Assembly: GCA_039802005.1 (NCBI GenBank)
Contig: JBDRVV010000027.1
Coordinates: 1-33,262 of the forward strand
Length of the DNA stretch: 33,262 nucleotides
Direction of reading: 5' to 3'
DNA from: a candidate division WOR-3 bacterium
GTDB taxonomy: Bacteria > Hydrothermota > Tepidihabitantia > SM23-42 > JAOAFX01
Both the position numbers and the translations under genes were made by a program. This document shows positions 7,830 through 17,229 of the stretch, piece after piece. The notes below the pieces were generated by a model that saw nothing but the letters and a program-made list of their open reading frames with translations, was not told the origin of the DNA and made no database searches. The stretch's first letter is position 1. Every line of letters begins with the position of its first letter.

Positions 7830-9249
7830 ACTTGTGGCAGGACTAAACTGTCGGATATATAATTTTAAAGATATCAAGATTGAATCACTTGAATTTGATT
7901 CACGACGGGTTAAACCGGGCACTCTTTTTATTGCGCTTAAAGGCAATAAATATGATGGTCATAAATTTATAAAACAGGTGGAAGAACTTGGTGCCGTTGC
8001 GCTTGCTACTCAGGAAAAGGTTGATAGTCCGCTTCCTCAGATTGTTTTTGATGATACAAGAAAATATATGGGCAGGATTGCAAAAAATTTTTATGGCAAT
8101 TTCCCAACCATTAAAATTATTGGAGTAACAGGCACCAATGGAAAAACCACCACAACATTTTTGATACATTCAATATTGAAAAAAGCCGGCTTTGAACCAG
8201 GTTTGATAGGGACAATTTTTTACATTGGGAAAAATAAAATAAAGGCGGACAGGACGACTCCAGAGAGCCTTGAGATATTCAAATTAATTGATAACTTCCA
8301 AAAGGACGGTGCAAAGAGTGTTGTTATGGAAGTTTCTTCTCATGCTCTGGCATTGAAAAGGGTAGAAGAACTCAGGTTCTATATTGCGATATTTACCAAT
8401 CTTTCACAGGACCACCTTGATTTTCATAAAACAATAGAAGATTATAAAAATACAAAACTACATCTTTTTGATCTTTTAGACCCCAATGGTTACGCGATCT
8501 ATAATCAAGATGATCAGGTTGCTGAGGATATAATAAAATTGAATATAAAAAATACTTTGAACTATGGATTAAACAAAAACTCAACAATAAGAGGTGAAAT
8601 TAACAGTGATACGCTTTCTGGTTTGAAAATGAATGTTTTTTACCGCGACAAAAAATATGAAATTAATTCAAAATTGATCGGAACTTTTAACGCCTATAAT
8701 ATTTTAGCAAGTTTTGCAGCAGGTGTGGCATTCGGATTTGATTTTGATATAATCAAAAATGGCATAGAATCACTTGAAGGTGTGAGGGGAAGAATGGAAT
8801 GTGTCTACGATAATATTTTTGTTGATTTTGCCCATACGCCAGTTGCCATTGGAAATCTATTAAAGTCTCTGCGTAGATATACATCGGGGAGGTTGATAAT
8901 AATTTTTGGATGTGGTGGAGATCGGGATCAGAAAAAACGCCCGGAGATGGGCAGAATTGCAAGTGAGAATGCCGATTTTGTTATTCTTACTTCAGATAAT
9001 CCACGAACCGAGGATCCAGAAAATATTATTAAAGATATTGTGTCGGGTATAAAAGGTGATAATTTTACAATCATTTCTGATCGGGAAGAGGCTATTGCTT
9101 ACGGGGTCAAAATAAAGAATCCCGATGACATCCTGGTTATCGCGGGCAAGGGTCATGAAGAGTATCAAATCCTCAAGGATAGAGTTATTCCCTTTGATGA
9201 TGTTAGAGTCGTGAAAAATATCTTAGGGTTAAAAGATTATGTATTATGA
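7816..9249 (+). CDS. murE: UDP-MurNAc-tripeptide ligase MurE, meso-DAP type
   Basis: A 477-residue Mur ligase that adds the third stem-peptide residue in the cytoplasm. It has the N-terminal UDP-binding domain (LEFDSRRVKPGTLFIALKG), ATP P-loop GTNGKTT (106-112), carbamylated-lysine region around K214, and a C-terminal domain with DNPR (394-397), the signature of meso-diaminopimelate specificity. A longer open frame begins at 7759, but ATG 7816 gives the standard N-terminus MRLSELV and cuts the overlap with ftsI to 14 nt. It overlaps murF by 11 nt. The DNPR motif implies meso-DAP peptidoglycan of the Gram-negative kind. Confidence 0.95.
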   Translation: MRLSELVAGLNCRIYNFKDIKIESLEFDSRRVKPGTLFIALKGNKYDGHKFIKQVEELGAVALATQEKVDSPLPQIVFDDTRKYMGRIAKNFYGNFPTIKIIGVTGTNGKTTTTFLIHSILKKAGFEPGLIGTIFYIGKNKIKADRTTPESLEIFKLIDNFQKDGAKSVVMEVSSHALALKRVEELRFYIAIFTNLSQDHLDFHKTIEDYKNTKLHLFDLLDPNGYAIYNQDDQVAEDIIKLNIKNTLNYGLNKNSTIRGEINSDTLSGLKMNVFYRDKKYEINSKLIGTFNAYNILASFAAGVAFGFDFDIIKNGIESLEGVRGRMECVYDNIFVDFAHTPVAIGNLLKSLRRYTSGRLIIIFGCGGDRDQKKRPEMGRIASENADFVILTSDNPRTEDPENIIKDIVSGIKGDNFTIISDREEAIAYGVKIKNPDDILVIAGKGHEEYQILKDRVIPFDDVRVVKNILGLKDYVL

Positions 9250-10516
9250 AATAACTTTAGACAAAGCAGTGAAAATAATGCACGGTGGATATAAAAATAA
9301 TAATAATGAATTAATCAGGGGTGTGAATATTGATTCACGGACAATCAAACCCGGTGAATTGTTTTTTGCATTGAAGGGGGAAAATACTGATGGCCATAAT
9401 TACACAAAAGAGGCGTTAAATAAAGGTGCGGTCGGTATTGTTGTCCAGAACAGAACCGGTACTTCAAATGAAATTTTAGTAAATGATACCCTTTTTGCAT
9501 TGGGCGAACTTGCCCGTTATTACCGAAATAATTTTAATTTGCCAATCATTGCCATTACCGGTACAAATGGAAAGACTACAGTAAAAAATTTGATTGCCGG
9601 TATATTGTCTACAAGATTTAAGGTGCTATGGACAAAGAAGAGTTATAATTCCCTTATTGGGCTGCCATTAATGCTCTTTGAAATTTCTGGTGATGAAGAT
9701 TATGCGGTTCTTGAAATGGGGACGAGTAATTCCGGAGAGATAAAAAGACTTTGTGAAATCGCCCATCCTCATATAGGAATAATTACTAATATCGGCCCGG
9801 GTCATCTTAAGGGACTCGGATCGATTGAGGGTATTAGAAAAGAAAAACTTACATTAATTGAATCTTTGCCCGCCAATGGGAAGGGTTTTATTGGACCGGG
9901 TGTAAATGAGATAAAAAAGAACAATGTTTTACAATTTTCTTTTGATGATATAAAGGAGCTTAAAATAACTGAATATGGTTCATCCTTTGTTTACAAAAAC
10001 ATTGAATTCTCCACATCCCTTCTCGGTTTAAATAATGTTTATAATTGTTTTATTGCAATCAGGGTTACAGAAGAATTAGGAATTGACACAGAAAATCAAA
10101 GAATCGCAATAAAGAAGATAGCACCTGAGAAAGGGCGAATGGAACCAATAAGAATAGACAACTTGCTCATAATTAACGATACTTATAATGCAAATCCGGT
10201 TTCTATGAAATCAGCAATAGATTTTATTGGTCATTTAAAACGAAAGAAGATTTTAATACTCGGTGATATGCTTGAGTTAGGAGATGAGACAGAAAAATAT
10301 CATAATGAAATTGGCATCTACGCCAGAGAACAGTGTGATAACCTTCTGACTTTTGGTACGCAGGCAAAAATTTATGGTGGTATGCATTTTGATGACAAGG
10401 ATGAACTTGTCGGTTACCTGTTCAAAATTCTAAAGGGTGATGAAGTCATTCTCGTCAAGGCTTCAAGGGCAATGAAATTTGAAGAAATTGTAAAAAAGAT
10501 ATTGAGGAGATTATAA
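9239..10516 (+). CDS. murF: UDP-MurNAc-tripeptide:D-Ala-D-Ala ligase MurF
   Basis: A 425-residue Mur ligase completing the UDP-MurNAc-pentapeptide with D-Ala-D-Ala. It shows the N-terminal substrate domain (GVNIDSRTIKPGELFFALKG), the P-loop GTNGKTT (108-114), LEMGTSNSGEI and TNIGPGHLKG in the central domain, and NDTYNANPVSMKSAI and ILGDMLELG in the C-terminal domain, all MurF hallmarks. ATG 9239 lies inside the end of murE. It stops directly against the start of mraY with no spacer. D-Ala-D-Ala ligase (ddl), which supplies its substrate, is not in this cluster. Confidence 0.96.
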   Translation: MYYEITLDKAVKIMHGGYKNNNNELIRGVNIDSRTIKPGELFFALKGENTDGHNYTKEALNKGAVGIVVQNRTGTSNEILVNDTLFALGELARYYRNNFNLPIIAITGTNGKTTVKNLIAGILSTRFKVLWTKKSYNSLIGLPLMLFEISGDEDYAVLEMGTSNSGEIKRLCEIAHPHIGIITNIGPGHLKGLGSIEGIRKEKLTLIESLPANGKGFIGPGVNEIKKNNVLQFSFDDIKELKITEYGSSFVYKNIEFSTSLLGLNNVYNCFIAIRVTEELGIDTENQRIAIKKIAPEKGRMEPIRIDNLLIINDTYNANPVSMKSAIDFIGHLKRKKILILGDMLELGDETEKYHNEIGIYAREQCDNLLTFGTQAKIYGGMHFDDKDELVGYLFKILKGDEVILVKASRAMKFEEIVKKILRRL

Positions 10517-11602
10517 ATGCTTTACTTACTTTTATATCCATTGAAAGAAGTTTTTGGTCCGTTTAGATTGTTCGGCTATATTACATTCCGTGCTGCCTAT
10601 GCAGCAGTCCTTGCGATATTGATTGTTCTTCTGGTGGGAAATCGTTTCACAAATTACCTAAAGAATAAATCTATTACTCAGAGAATAAGAGAAGAAACAC
10701 CCAAACATCACAAGGCGAAAGAAGGAACTCCATCAATGGGTGGTTTACTCATTCTAATCGCACTTTTAATTTCAACTCTTTTATTTGCCGATCTGAGTAA
10801 TCCCAATATTATCATTTTGATAATCGCCACAATCTGGTTCGGGACACTTGGTTTTGTAGATGATTATATAAAAATTTTTAAAAAGAAGCCCAGGGGACTA
10901 TCTATAAAGGCAAAACTTTTATTTCAAATTATTTTTGGCATCGCTCTTGGTATATATTTATACTTTTATGGTCCGGAAGGATATGCGACAAAGACAAATC
11001 TATTGTTCTTAAAAAATTATGTAGTAAATTTTGGAATATTTTATCCATTGTTTGTCGCATTGGTTACTGTGGGTACATCAAATGGGGTAAATCTGACAGA
11101 CGGGCTTGATGGATTGGCAATTGGACTTTTGGGGATCAGCGCATTGGCGTATGCGGCGTTATCTTACGCGAGCGGTCACGTTGGAATAAGTAATTATCTC
11201 AATATAATTTTCATTAAGAATGGTGGGGAGGTAACGGTATTCTGTGCTGCAATTGTTGGAGCCGGACTTGGTTTTTTGTGGTTCAATGCATATCCTGCAC
11301 AGATTTTTATGGGTGATACCGGTTCGCTCAGCCTTGGTGCCATACTGGGCACAGTAGCAATCTTAATCAAACAGGAATTTTTGCTTGTTTTCATCGGCGG
11401 AGTGTTTGTTGTTGAGGTAATATCGGTATTACTCCAGATTATTTATTTCCGCAGAACAAAAGGAAAAAGATTGTTTTTGATGGCGCCACTCCATCACCAT
11501 TACGAATTAAAGGGACTTGCTGAACCGAAAATCGTTGTTCGTTTTTGGATTGTCGGCATAATCTTTTTGATGATTGCCCTTTCTACATTGAAAATAAGAT
11601 GA
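10517..11602 (+). CDS. mraY: Phospho-MurNAc-pentapeptide translocase MraY
   Basis: A 361-residue integral membrane enzyme, close to the usual 360, with about ten transmembrane helices. It transfers phospho-MurNAc-pentapeptide to undecaprenyl phosphate to make lipid I. Diagnostic motifs: PSMGGLL (72-78), the aspartate pair D115-D116 in VDDYIKI, NLTDGLDGLAIG (192-203), GDTGSLSLG (266-274) and PLHHHYELKG (324-333). It starts directly after the murF stop and overlaps murD by ATGA. Confidence 0.97.
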   Translation: MLYLLLYPLKEVFGPFRLFGYITFRAAYAAVLAILIVLLVGNRFTNYLKNKSITQRIREETPKHHKAKEGTPSMGGLLILIALLISTLLFADLSNPNIIILIIATIWFGTLGFVDDYIKIFKKKPRGLSIKAKLLFQIIFGIALGIYLYFYGPEGYATKTNLLFLKNYVVNFGIFYPLFVALVTVGTSNGVNLTDGLDGLAIGLLGISALAYAALSYASGHVGISNYLNIIFIKNGGEVTVFCAAIVGAGLGFLWFNAYPAQIFMGDTGSLSLGAILGTVAILIKQEFLLVFIGGVFVVEVISVLLQIIYFRRTKGKRLFLMAPLHHHYELKGLAEPKIVVRFWIVGIIFLMIALSTLKIR

Positions 11603-12900
11603 AGGTACTACTTTTGGGACTTGGTCGTGCTAACCTTAATGTAGCACGATTTCTATTGGAAAGAGGTGATGAAATATATATTTACGAAGAGAATTTAAAC
11701 GGTTTAAGTGGAGAGTCTAAGATGCTTATTGATAGCGGTGGGGTAAAGGAATATCAGGATTTAAACTATGATCTTGTTATATGTTCACCTGGTTTCCCTG
11801 ATTCTAAACCAATTCTTCAGAATATTCGTGCAAAAGGATTTGATATAATTGATGAAACTGAATTTACCTACAATAATTTGGTCAATCCAGAGGTCATTGC
11901 TGTTACAGGAACAAATGGTAAAAGCACAACTGCTGCATTGATAAGCAGTATCTTAAGCAAAGCAGGAATAAGGAATTTCTTGGGCGGGAATATTGCGCCG
12001 GGAAAACCTTTTTCTTCAGCACTGTTTGAAAAACCATATGATTATTATATCATTGAAATGTCTTCTTTTCAGTTGATGCGAATAAAAAAATTTCGTCCGC
12101 GCATTGCCATTTTGACAAATATCACTGTTGACCATTTAAACTGGCACCAAGATTTAAACGAATATATAAATGCCAAAAAAAGAATTTTTATGAATCAGAA
12201 CAAAGAAGATTTTGCGATATTGAATTATGATGATGAAAAAGTCCGTTCAATACAGGGGGAAATAAGTGCCCGTACCATATTTTTCGGAACTAAATGCAAT
12301 AATGGAGCATGGTTAAATGGTGTGCTCCATTTTCAGAATGATGAGATAATCCATACTGATGAGATAACACTTTTAGGATTCCACAATCGGATGAATGTAC
12401 TAGCGGCAATTGCTGTTGCCAAGGTATTGAATATTCCTAATGAAGATATAAAAATGGGTATCAAAAATTTCAAGTCCCTTCCTCATCGACTTGAAGATAT
12501 GGGTGTGATTAATGGTATTCGTTATATCAACAATTCTATGAGCACAAACGAGGCATCCGCAATTGCTTCGTTCCTGGCAGTTCCCGGGAATAAAATTGTT
12601 ATTGTTGGGGGAAGGGCAAAGGGAGATCGGTGCGAAAATTATTTAAAACTATTAGCCGATAATGCTAAGGCGGTTGTTATACTTGGTGAAAATGCAGAAG
12701 ATATCGCCGAATTTTTTGATAATATACAATATAAAAATTACATTATTGCCACAAACATGGATGAGGCTATAGCCGGTGCGAGAAAATTTGCCCGTGAGGG
12801 TGAAATTATAATGCTGAATCCTGGTTTTGCATCCTTCGGTCATTTTAGAGATTTTCAGGAAAGAGGAGAGGCATTTAAAAATGGCGTCCTCAAACATTGA
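11599..12900 (+). CDS. murD: UDP-MurNAc-L-Ala:D-Glu ligase MurD
   Basis: A 433-residue Mur ligase adding D-glutamate. The N-terminal Rossmann-like domain begins MKVLLLGLGRANLN, and the P-loop is GTNGKST (104-110). TNITVDHLNWHQDLNEY and AKKRIF carry the catalytic and carbamylated-lysine region, and NNSMSTNEASA plus VGGRAKGD mark the C-terminal domain. An open frame begins further upstream at 11545, but ATG 11599 forms an ATGA overlap with the mraY stop and gives the expected N-terminus. The 3' end overlaps ftsW by 20 nt. Confidence 0.95.
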   Translation: MKVLLLGLGRANLNVARFLLERGDEIYIYEENLNGLSGESKMLIDSGGVKEYQDLNYDLVICSPGFPDSKPILQNIRAKGFDIIDETEFTYNNLVNPEVIAVTGTNGKSTTAALISSILSKAGIRNFLGGNIAPGKPFSSALFEKPYDYYIIEMSSFQLMRIKKFRPRIAILTNITVDHLNWHQDLNEYINAKKRIFMNQNKEDFAILNYDDEKVRSIQGEISARTIFFGTKCNNGAWLNGVLHFQNDEIIHTDEITLLGFHNRMNVLAAIAVAKVLNIPNEDIKMGIKNFKSLPHRLEDMGVINGIRYINNSMSTNEASAIASFLAVPGNKIVIVGGRAKGDRCENYLKLLADNAKAVVILGENAEDIAEFFDNIQYKNYIIATNMDEAIAGARKFAREGEIIMLNPGFASFGHFRDFQERGEAFKNGVLKH

Positions 12901-13942
12901 CCATACACTTTTGATTACCCTTATAATCCTAATACTACTTGGTTCTGTTTTTGTATTTTCTTCTTCTTATTATCAGGCAATGCGTGAAGGAGAAAATACC
13001 CTTTATTATTTAATTGGGCATATCAAAAGGCTTTTGATTGCGACCATATTTTTCTTCGCCGGAATGTTTATCCCTTACGAAAAATTGAGAAAATTGATAT
13101 TACCGACTTTCTTTTTTATACTTTTTGTTTTAATATTTACACTTATTATAGGGAAGGTTCAATATGGAGCAAAGCGCAGTATTTTGATATCTTCGTTTGG
13201 AATTCAAATATCAGAGTTTGTGAGGGTTTGGCTTGTTTTATTTCTTGCTAACTTTTTCGCAAATCATCCTGATACAGCAAATACTAAGGGAGGAATTTTG
13301 GTCGCAACTTTTCTGCCCCTACTATTAATAATTCTGGTTGCAGTTCAGCCATCAATTTCAGTTGCAATCATTACTTTTGTAGCCTTGATAAGTATGTTAA
13401 TTTATAGTGAAGCAAAGATTAGGGTTTTAACACCAATCTTTTTAATAGGAATATGTCTTTTTATAATTGCGGTGTTTGTCTTCCCTCATGTCCGGGTAAG
13501 GTTATTCAGCTTTATATCACATCCTACATATCAGGTACAGCAGTCACTACTTGCCATAGGGGGAGGTGGTCCATTGGGGAGGGGTATCGGTGCTGGAATA
13601 CAGAAATTTCTATTCCTGCCGCGCATTCACAATGACTTTATCTTTGCCCATATTGCTGAAGAATTGGGTTTTATCGGGACATTAATTATATTCCTTCTTT
13701 ACTGGGAAATATTTTTAAGGGGACTATCAATTGCTCAGTCTGTGAATGATGAATTTGCGCGGCTTGTTGTTATGGGATTGAATACTACAATATTTGTGAT
13801 TTTTCTTATTCATGTTGGGGTAAGTATAGGTTTATTGCCGCCAACCGGTATCCCACTTCCATTTATTTCTTATGGTGGATGGTCACTCTGTGCGAATCTT
13901 TTTTCAATGGGGCTGATTCTCCAGATATCAAGGATGAGGTAG
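12881..13942 (+). CDS. ftsW: Septal peptidoglycan polymerase FtsW (SEDS family)
   Basis: A 353-residue polytopic membrane protein of the SEDS glycosyltransferase family, which polymerises lipid II for the septum with FtsI. Visible motifs: YQVQQSLLAIGGGGPLGRGIG (217-236), LPRIHNDFIFAHIAEELG (246-263) with putative catalytic Asp252, and GLLPPTGIPLPFISYGG near the C-terminus. The usually conserved (E/Q)PDxG segment reads QPSIS (156-160), which is odd. ATG 12881 is chosen over an upstream start at 12827 because it follows a GAGGAGAG sequence by about 10 nt and leaves only 20 nt of overlap with murD. FtsW rather than RodA is inferred from position. Confidence 0.9.
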   Translation: MASSNIDHTLLITLIILILLGSVFVFSSSYYQAMREGENTLYYLIGHIKRLLIATIFFFAGMFIPYEKLRKLILPTFFFILFVLIFTLIIGKVQYGAKRSILISSFGIQISEFVRVWLVLFLANFFANHPDTANTKGGILVATFLPLLLIILVAVQPSISVAIITFVALISMLIYSEAKIRVLTPIFLIGICLFIIAVFVFPHVRVRLFSFISHPTYQVQQSLLAIGGGGPLGRGIGAGIQKFLFLPRIHNDFIFAHIAEELGFIGTLIIFLLYWEIFLRGLSIAQSVNDEFARLVVMGLNTTIFVIFLIHVGVSIGLLPPTGIPLPFISYGGWSLCANLFSMGLILQISRMR

Positions 13943-13946
13943 AGAA

Positions 13947-14978
13947 ATGGGTAAATTTCTTATAATTATATCAGGAATTGGAACCGGTGGACATTATTTT
14001 CCGGCACTGGTTGTGGCAGAGGAATTTACGAAAAACAATATAGAGACAATATTTTTGGTGCGTAAAGGATTTCCTGAAGATGAGATGGCGCACAAATATG
14101 GTCTGAAAACTTTTTACATTGAACCTAAGCCATATTTCGGCAAATCAATATGGAATAAATTAATTGCCCTGTGGACGATTTTTAAATCTGTGCTCTTATT
14201 GAACAAAATAACAAAAAATTGTGCGGGTATTTCATTCGGTGGATTTGGTTCACTGCCTCTGATTTTATCCTGTATGATAAATCGTCAGAAATTTTTCTTA
14301 TTTGACCCGAATTGTATTCCGGGTAGAACGACAAGAATGTTTGCAAGATTTGCAAAAAAGGTATTTGTTGGATTGCCAAATGCTAAAAAACTTAAAGGGA
14401 ATATTTTATTTACTGGTATTCCCGTAAGACAGGAATTCAAAAGATCTGTTAACACGAAAAATGTCTCTGGGAAAAAGACAATACTCTTTATGGGCGGCAG
14501 CCAGGGTGCAAAAAGACTAAATGAAATTGCAATAAAATTCCAGCGGATATTACCTCAAGAGTACCGGATAATTATAATCAGTGGCAGGAGAGATTTTGAA
14601 TGGGTAAATAAAGAAAAGGATTTTAGAACCGAAGTTATTCCCTTCACCACAGAACCCTGGAATTTAATTGCTCAGGCTGATGTTGTTATTTCCCGTGCCG
14701 GTGCCCTCAGTGGTTATGAACTTTTAACAATGAAAAAGTCAGTGATATTTATTCCTTTTCCATACGCAGTTGATAATCATCAATATTATAACGCAGAATT
14801 TTTTGCGAAGATGCCAAATGTAAAAATGATTCTGGAGAAAGAACTCAATGAAAAAAATCTTTTTGAAATGGTGAATAATTTGTTACAAATAAGACAAACC
14901 GATACAACGCAAGAAATTAAGATGATATTTGATGCCGAAAAAATTATTGTTAATACCGTGCTCCAGGAGTTGAGATGA
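13947..14978 (+). CDS. murG: UDP-GlcNAc:lipid I N-acetylglucosaminyltransferase MurG
   Basis: A 343-residue GT-B (GT28) glycosyltransferase that converts lipid I to lipid II at the inner membrane face. The first G-loop GIGTGGHYFPAL (10-21), GGFGSLP (98-104), second G-loop GGSQGA (183-188), the donor-binding SRAGALSGYELL (249-260) and HQYYNA (278-283) are all present. The conserved HEQN of the acceptor domain reads FDPN (119-122), an unusual change. It lies 4 nt after ftsW and overlaps murC by ATGA. Confidence 0.94.
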   Translation: MGKFLIIISGIGTGGHYFPALVVAEEFTKNNIETIFLVRKGFPEDEMAHKYGLKTFYIEPKPYFGKSIWNKLIALWTIFKSVLLLNKITKNCAGISFGGFGSLPLILSCMINRQKFFLFDPNCIPGRTTRMFARFAKKVFVGLPNAKKLKGNILFTGIPVRQEFKRSVNTKNVSGKKTILFMGGSQGAKRLNEIAIKFQRILPQEYRIIIISGRRDFEWVNKEKDFRTEVIPFTTEPWNLIAQADVVISRAGALSGYELLTMKKSVIFIPFPYAVDNHQYYNAEFFAKMPNVKMILEKELNEKNLFEMVNNLLQIRQTDTTQEIKMIFDAEKIIVNTVLQELR

Positions 14979-16348
14979 AAAAGATTTTAGGAAGGACAAG
15001 CCATATCCATTTTGTCGGAATAGGCGGTATCGGTATGAGCGGGCTGGCATTAATATGCCAAAATCTTGGATTTAAAATATCGGGTTCTGATATTAAACGT
15101 TCAACGGTAATTGATGGGTTAAAGAAATCGGGAATAAAGGTTAAATTGGGACACAGAAAAGAAAATATAAAAGGAGCAGATGTAATTGTTTACTCAACAG
15201 CAATAAAAGAAGATAATTGCGAAATCGTGGAGGCGAGGAGGTTAGATATTCCGGTAATACACAGAAGTGAACTTCTTGCTGAATTGACGAGGATTAAAAA
15301 CTCAATCTGTATTTCTGGAACGCACGGAAAAACTACAACTTCATCTATGGTGGGTGAGGTTTTAGAGAGGGCCGGTTTAAAACCAACAACGGTCATTGGT
15401 GGCATTGTAAAAGGAAAAAGTCAGGCAAGGTATGGAAGAGGCGACTATCTGGTGTGTGAGGCAGATGAATCTGATAAATCTTTTCTACGGCTTATGCCCG
15501 CGTATGCAGTTATAACCAATATTGAGCCAGAACACTTAGAATATTATAAAGATTTAAGAGAAATAGAAGATAATTTTGTGTATTTCGCAAATCATGTACC
15601 ATTCTGGGGTTGTGTATTTTTATGTGCTGATTCACCGAGTAATTTGAACATCAGGAGTCGTGTAAAAAGAAGAGTAATTTTGTACGGATTTAATGAAGTT
15701 GCCCATTTACGGGCGTACGACCTTGAGAGGGTTAATTTTGGCACAAGTTTTAAGGTTTCCTGGAATGATAAGTTTCTTGGAATTTTTGAAATTAATGTTC
15801 CCGGCAGGCATAATGTTGTAAATAGTCTTGCATCTATTGGCGTTGGCTTGGAATTAGGGATTGAAGTTCCAAAAATTAAAAATGCCCTGAAAAAATTCAA
15901 AGGTGTTCATAGAAGAATAGAACTTCGTGGAAAAGTTAATCGGGTTATGATATTTGAGGATTATGGACATCATCCAACTGAAATAAGTGTGACACTTCAG
16001 ACACTTAAGGAATATTTCCCGGATAAAAGAATAATTTCTGTATTTCAACCCCATCGTTATACAAGAACATATTATCTGTTTGACCAGTTCAGCAGGGCGT
16101 TTATATTTGCAAATATTGTAATCGTGACTGAGATATATTCTGCTCATGAAATACCAATTCCGGGAATCAATGGTGAAGCCCTTGCACGTAGAATAGGTAA
16201 AGAACAAGAAAATGTATATTTTATTGATTCCTTTGGCAGGATTGTAAATTATTTAAAACAGATTGCCCAGCCCGGAGATATCATTGTTGTGCAGGGTGCT
16301 GGTGATATTAATCGTATTATACCTTTGTTATTAAAGGAATTGGCATGA
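14975..16348 (+). CDS. murC: UDP-MurNAc:L-alanine ligase MurC
   Basis: A 457-residue Mur ligase that starts the stem peptide with L-Ala. The N-terminal UDP-binding motif HFVGIGGIGMSGLA (12-25), P-loop GTHGKTT (115-121) with the MurC-specific His, EADESDKSFL, TNIEPEHLEYY, and C-terminal EDYGHHPTEI and FQPHRYTRT are all canonical. It overlaps murG and murB by ATGA at either end. Confidence 0.97.
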   Translation: MKKILGRTSHIHFVGIGGIGMSGLALICQNLGFKISGSDIKRSTVIDGLKKSGIKVKLGHRKENIKGADVIVYSTAIKEDNCEIVEARRLDIPVIHRSELLAELTRIKNSICISGTHGKTTTSSMVGEVLERAGLKPTTVIGGIVKGKSQARYGRGDYLVCEADESDKSFLRLMPAYAVITNIEPEHLEYYKDLREIEDNFVYFANHVPFWGCVFLCADSPSNLNIRSRVKRRVILYGFNEVAHLRAYDLERVNFGTSFKVSWNDKFLGIFEINVPGRHNVVNSLASIGVGLELGIEVPKIKNALKKFKGVHRRIELRGKVNRVMIFEDYGHHPTEISVTLQTLKEYFPDKRIISVFQPHRYTRTYYLFDQFSRAFIFANIVIVTEIYSAHEIPIPGINGEALARRIGKEQENVYFIDSFGRIVNYLKQIAQPGDIIVVQGAGDINRIIPLLLKELA

Positions 16349-17229
16349 AGAGAATCTTGAAAGGAATGAGAGGAATAAAAGTTTTCAAAAATGAGCCACT
16401 TAAGGATTATTGTTCATTACGCATTGGGGGCAAAGTTCGTTATTTAATAAAGGTTTATAATAAAAAGGCATTGTTAGAGACATTGGAGTTTATAAAAAAA
16501 CGGCGATTAAAATTTTTGGTTATTGGTGAAGGAACTAATATATTATTTCCAGATGAAGGTTATAATGGTGTCATTATTAAGCTTATGGGTGAATTCAGAA
16601 AGATAAAAAGAACAAAAAATATCTTTTTATGCGGAGGAGGTGTATTAATAAAAAATTTTATAAATAGAGCAGTTGAATCGGGATATGGTGGTATGGAATT
16701 TCTTGCTGGTATTCCAGGTTCAATTGGTGGTGCGGTAAAAGGAAATGCTGGTGCATTTGGAAAGGCTATTTCCGAGATTCTTAGCCGGGTGACTTTGCTT
16801 GATTTGAAGGGAGAAATTAAAATGATAAATCGCGATAAGATTAAATTTGATTATCGGTTCTCCAACATTCCTGATAATGCTATTATTATTGAATCCGAAT
16901 TTAAATTAAAAAAGGCTGAGAAAAAAATTATAAAAAGAAGGATTGCAGAAATTTTGCGAATGCGCTGGCAAAGACAACCCAGGGGATTATCAGCCGGTTC
17001 GTTTTTTAAGAATCCAAGGCCCCTGAGTGCAGGAAAGTTAATAGAAGAGTGTGGCTTGAAAGGATTCCGGGTTGGTGATGCTACAATCAGTAAAAAACAT
17101 GCTAATTTTATCATTAATCTGGGCAGGGCAAAGGCGAAAGATGTGTTAAAACTCGTAAGGATTGTGAAAAAGAAGGTGAAGGAAATAAAGGGTGTTGAAC
17201 TTGAGCCCGAGGTGAGGATTATAAAATGA
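16345..17229 (+). CDS. murB: UDP-N-acetylenolpyruvoylglucosamine reductase MurB
   Basis: A 294-residue FAD-dependent reductase making UDP-MurNAc. It has SLRIGGKVRYLI (24-35), the FAD-binding GEGTNILF (61-68), GGMEFLAGIPGSIGGAVKGN (115-134), Tyr170-Arg171, catalytic Ser219 in SAGSFFKNP (216-224) and Glu288 near the end. The compact length and SAGSFFKNP context fit the shorter type II MurB found in many non-enteric bacteria. ATGA overlaps with murC and the next gene. In many genomes ddl follows; here it does not. Confidence 0.95.
   Translation: MKRILKGMRGIKVFKNEPLKDYCSLRIGGKVRYLIKVYNKKALLETLEFIKKRRLKFLVIGEGTNILFPDEGYNGVIIKLMGEFRKIKRTKNIFLCGGGVLIKNFINRAVESGYGGMEFLAGIPGSIGGAVKGNAGAFGKAISEILSRVTLLDLKGEIKMINRDKIKFDYRFSNIPDNAIIIESEFKLKKAEKKIIKRRIAEILRMRWQRQPRGLSAGSFFKNPRPLSAGKLIEECGLKGFRVGDATISKKHANFIINLGRAKAKDVLKLVRIVKKKVKEIKGVELEPEVRIIK

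Noticed and set aside
12827-12880. Longer N-terminal start for ftsW
   Set aside because: The added 18 charged residues lie inside murD and lack a ribosome binding site; ATG 12881 fits better.
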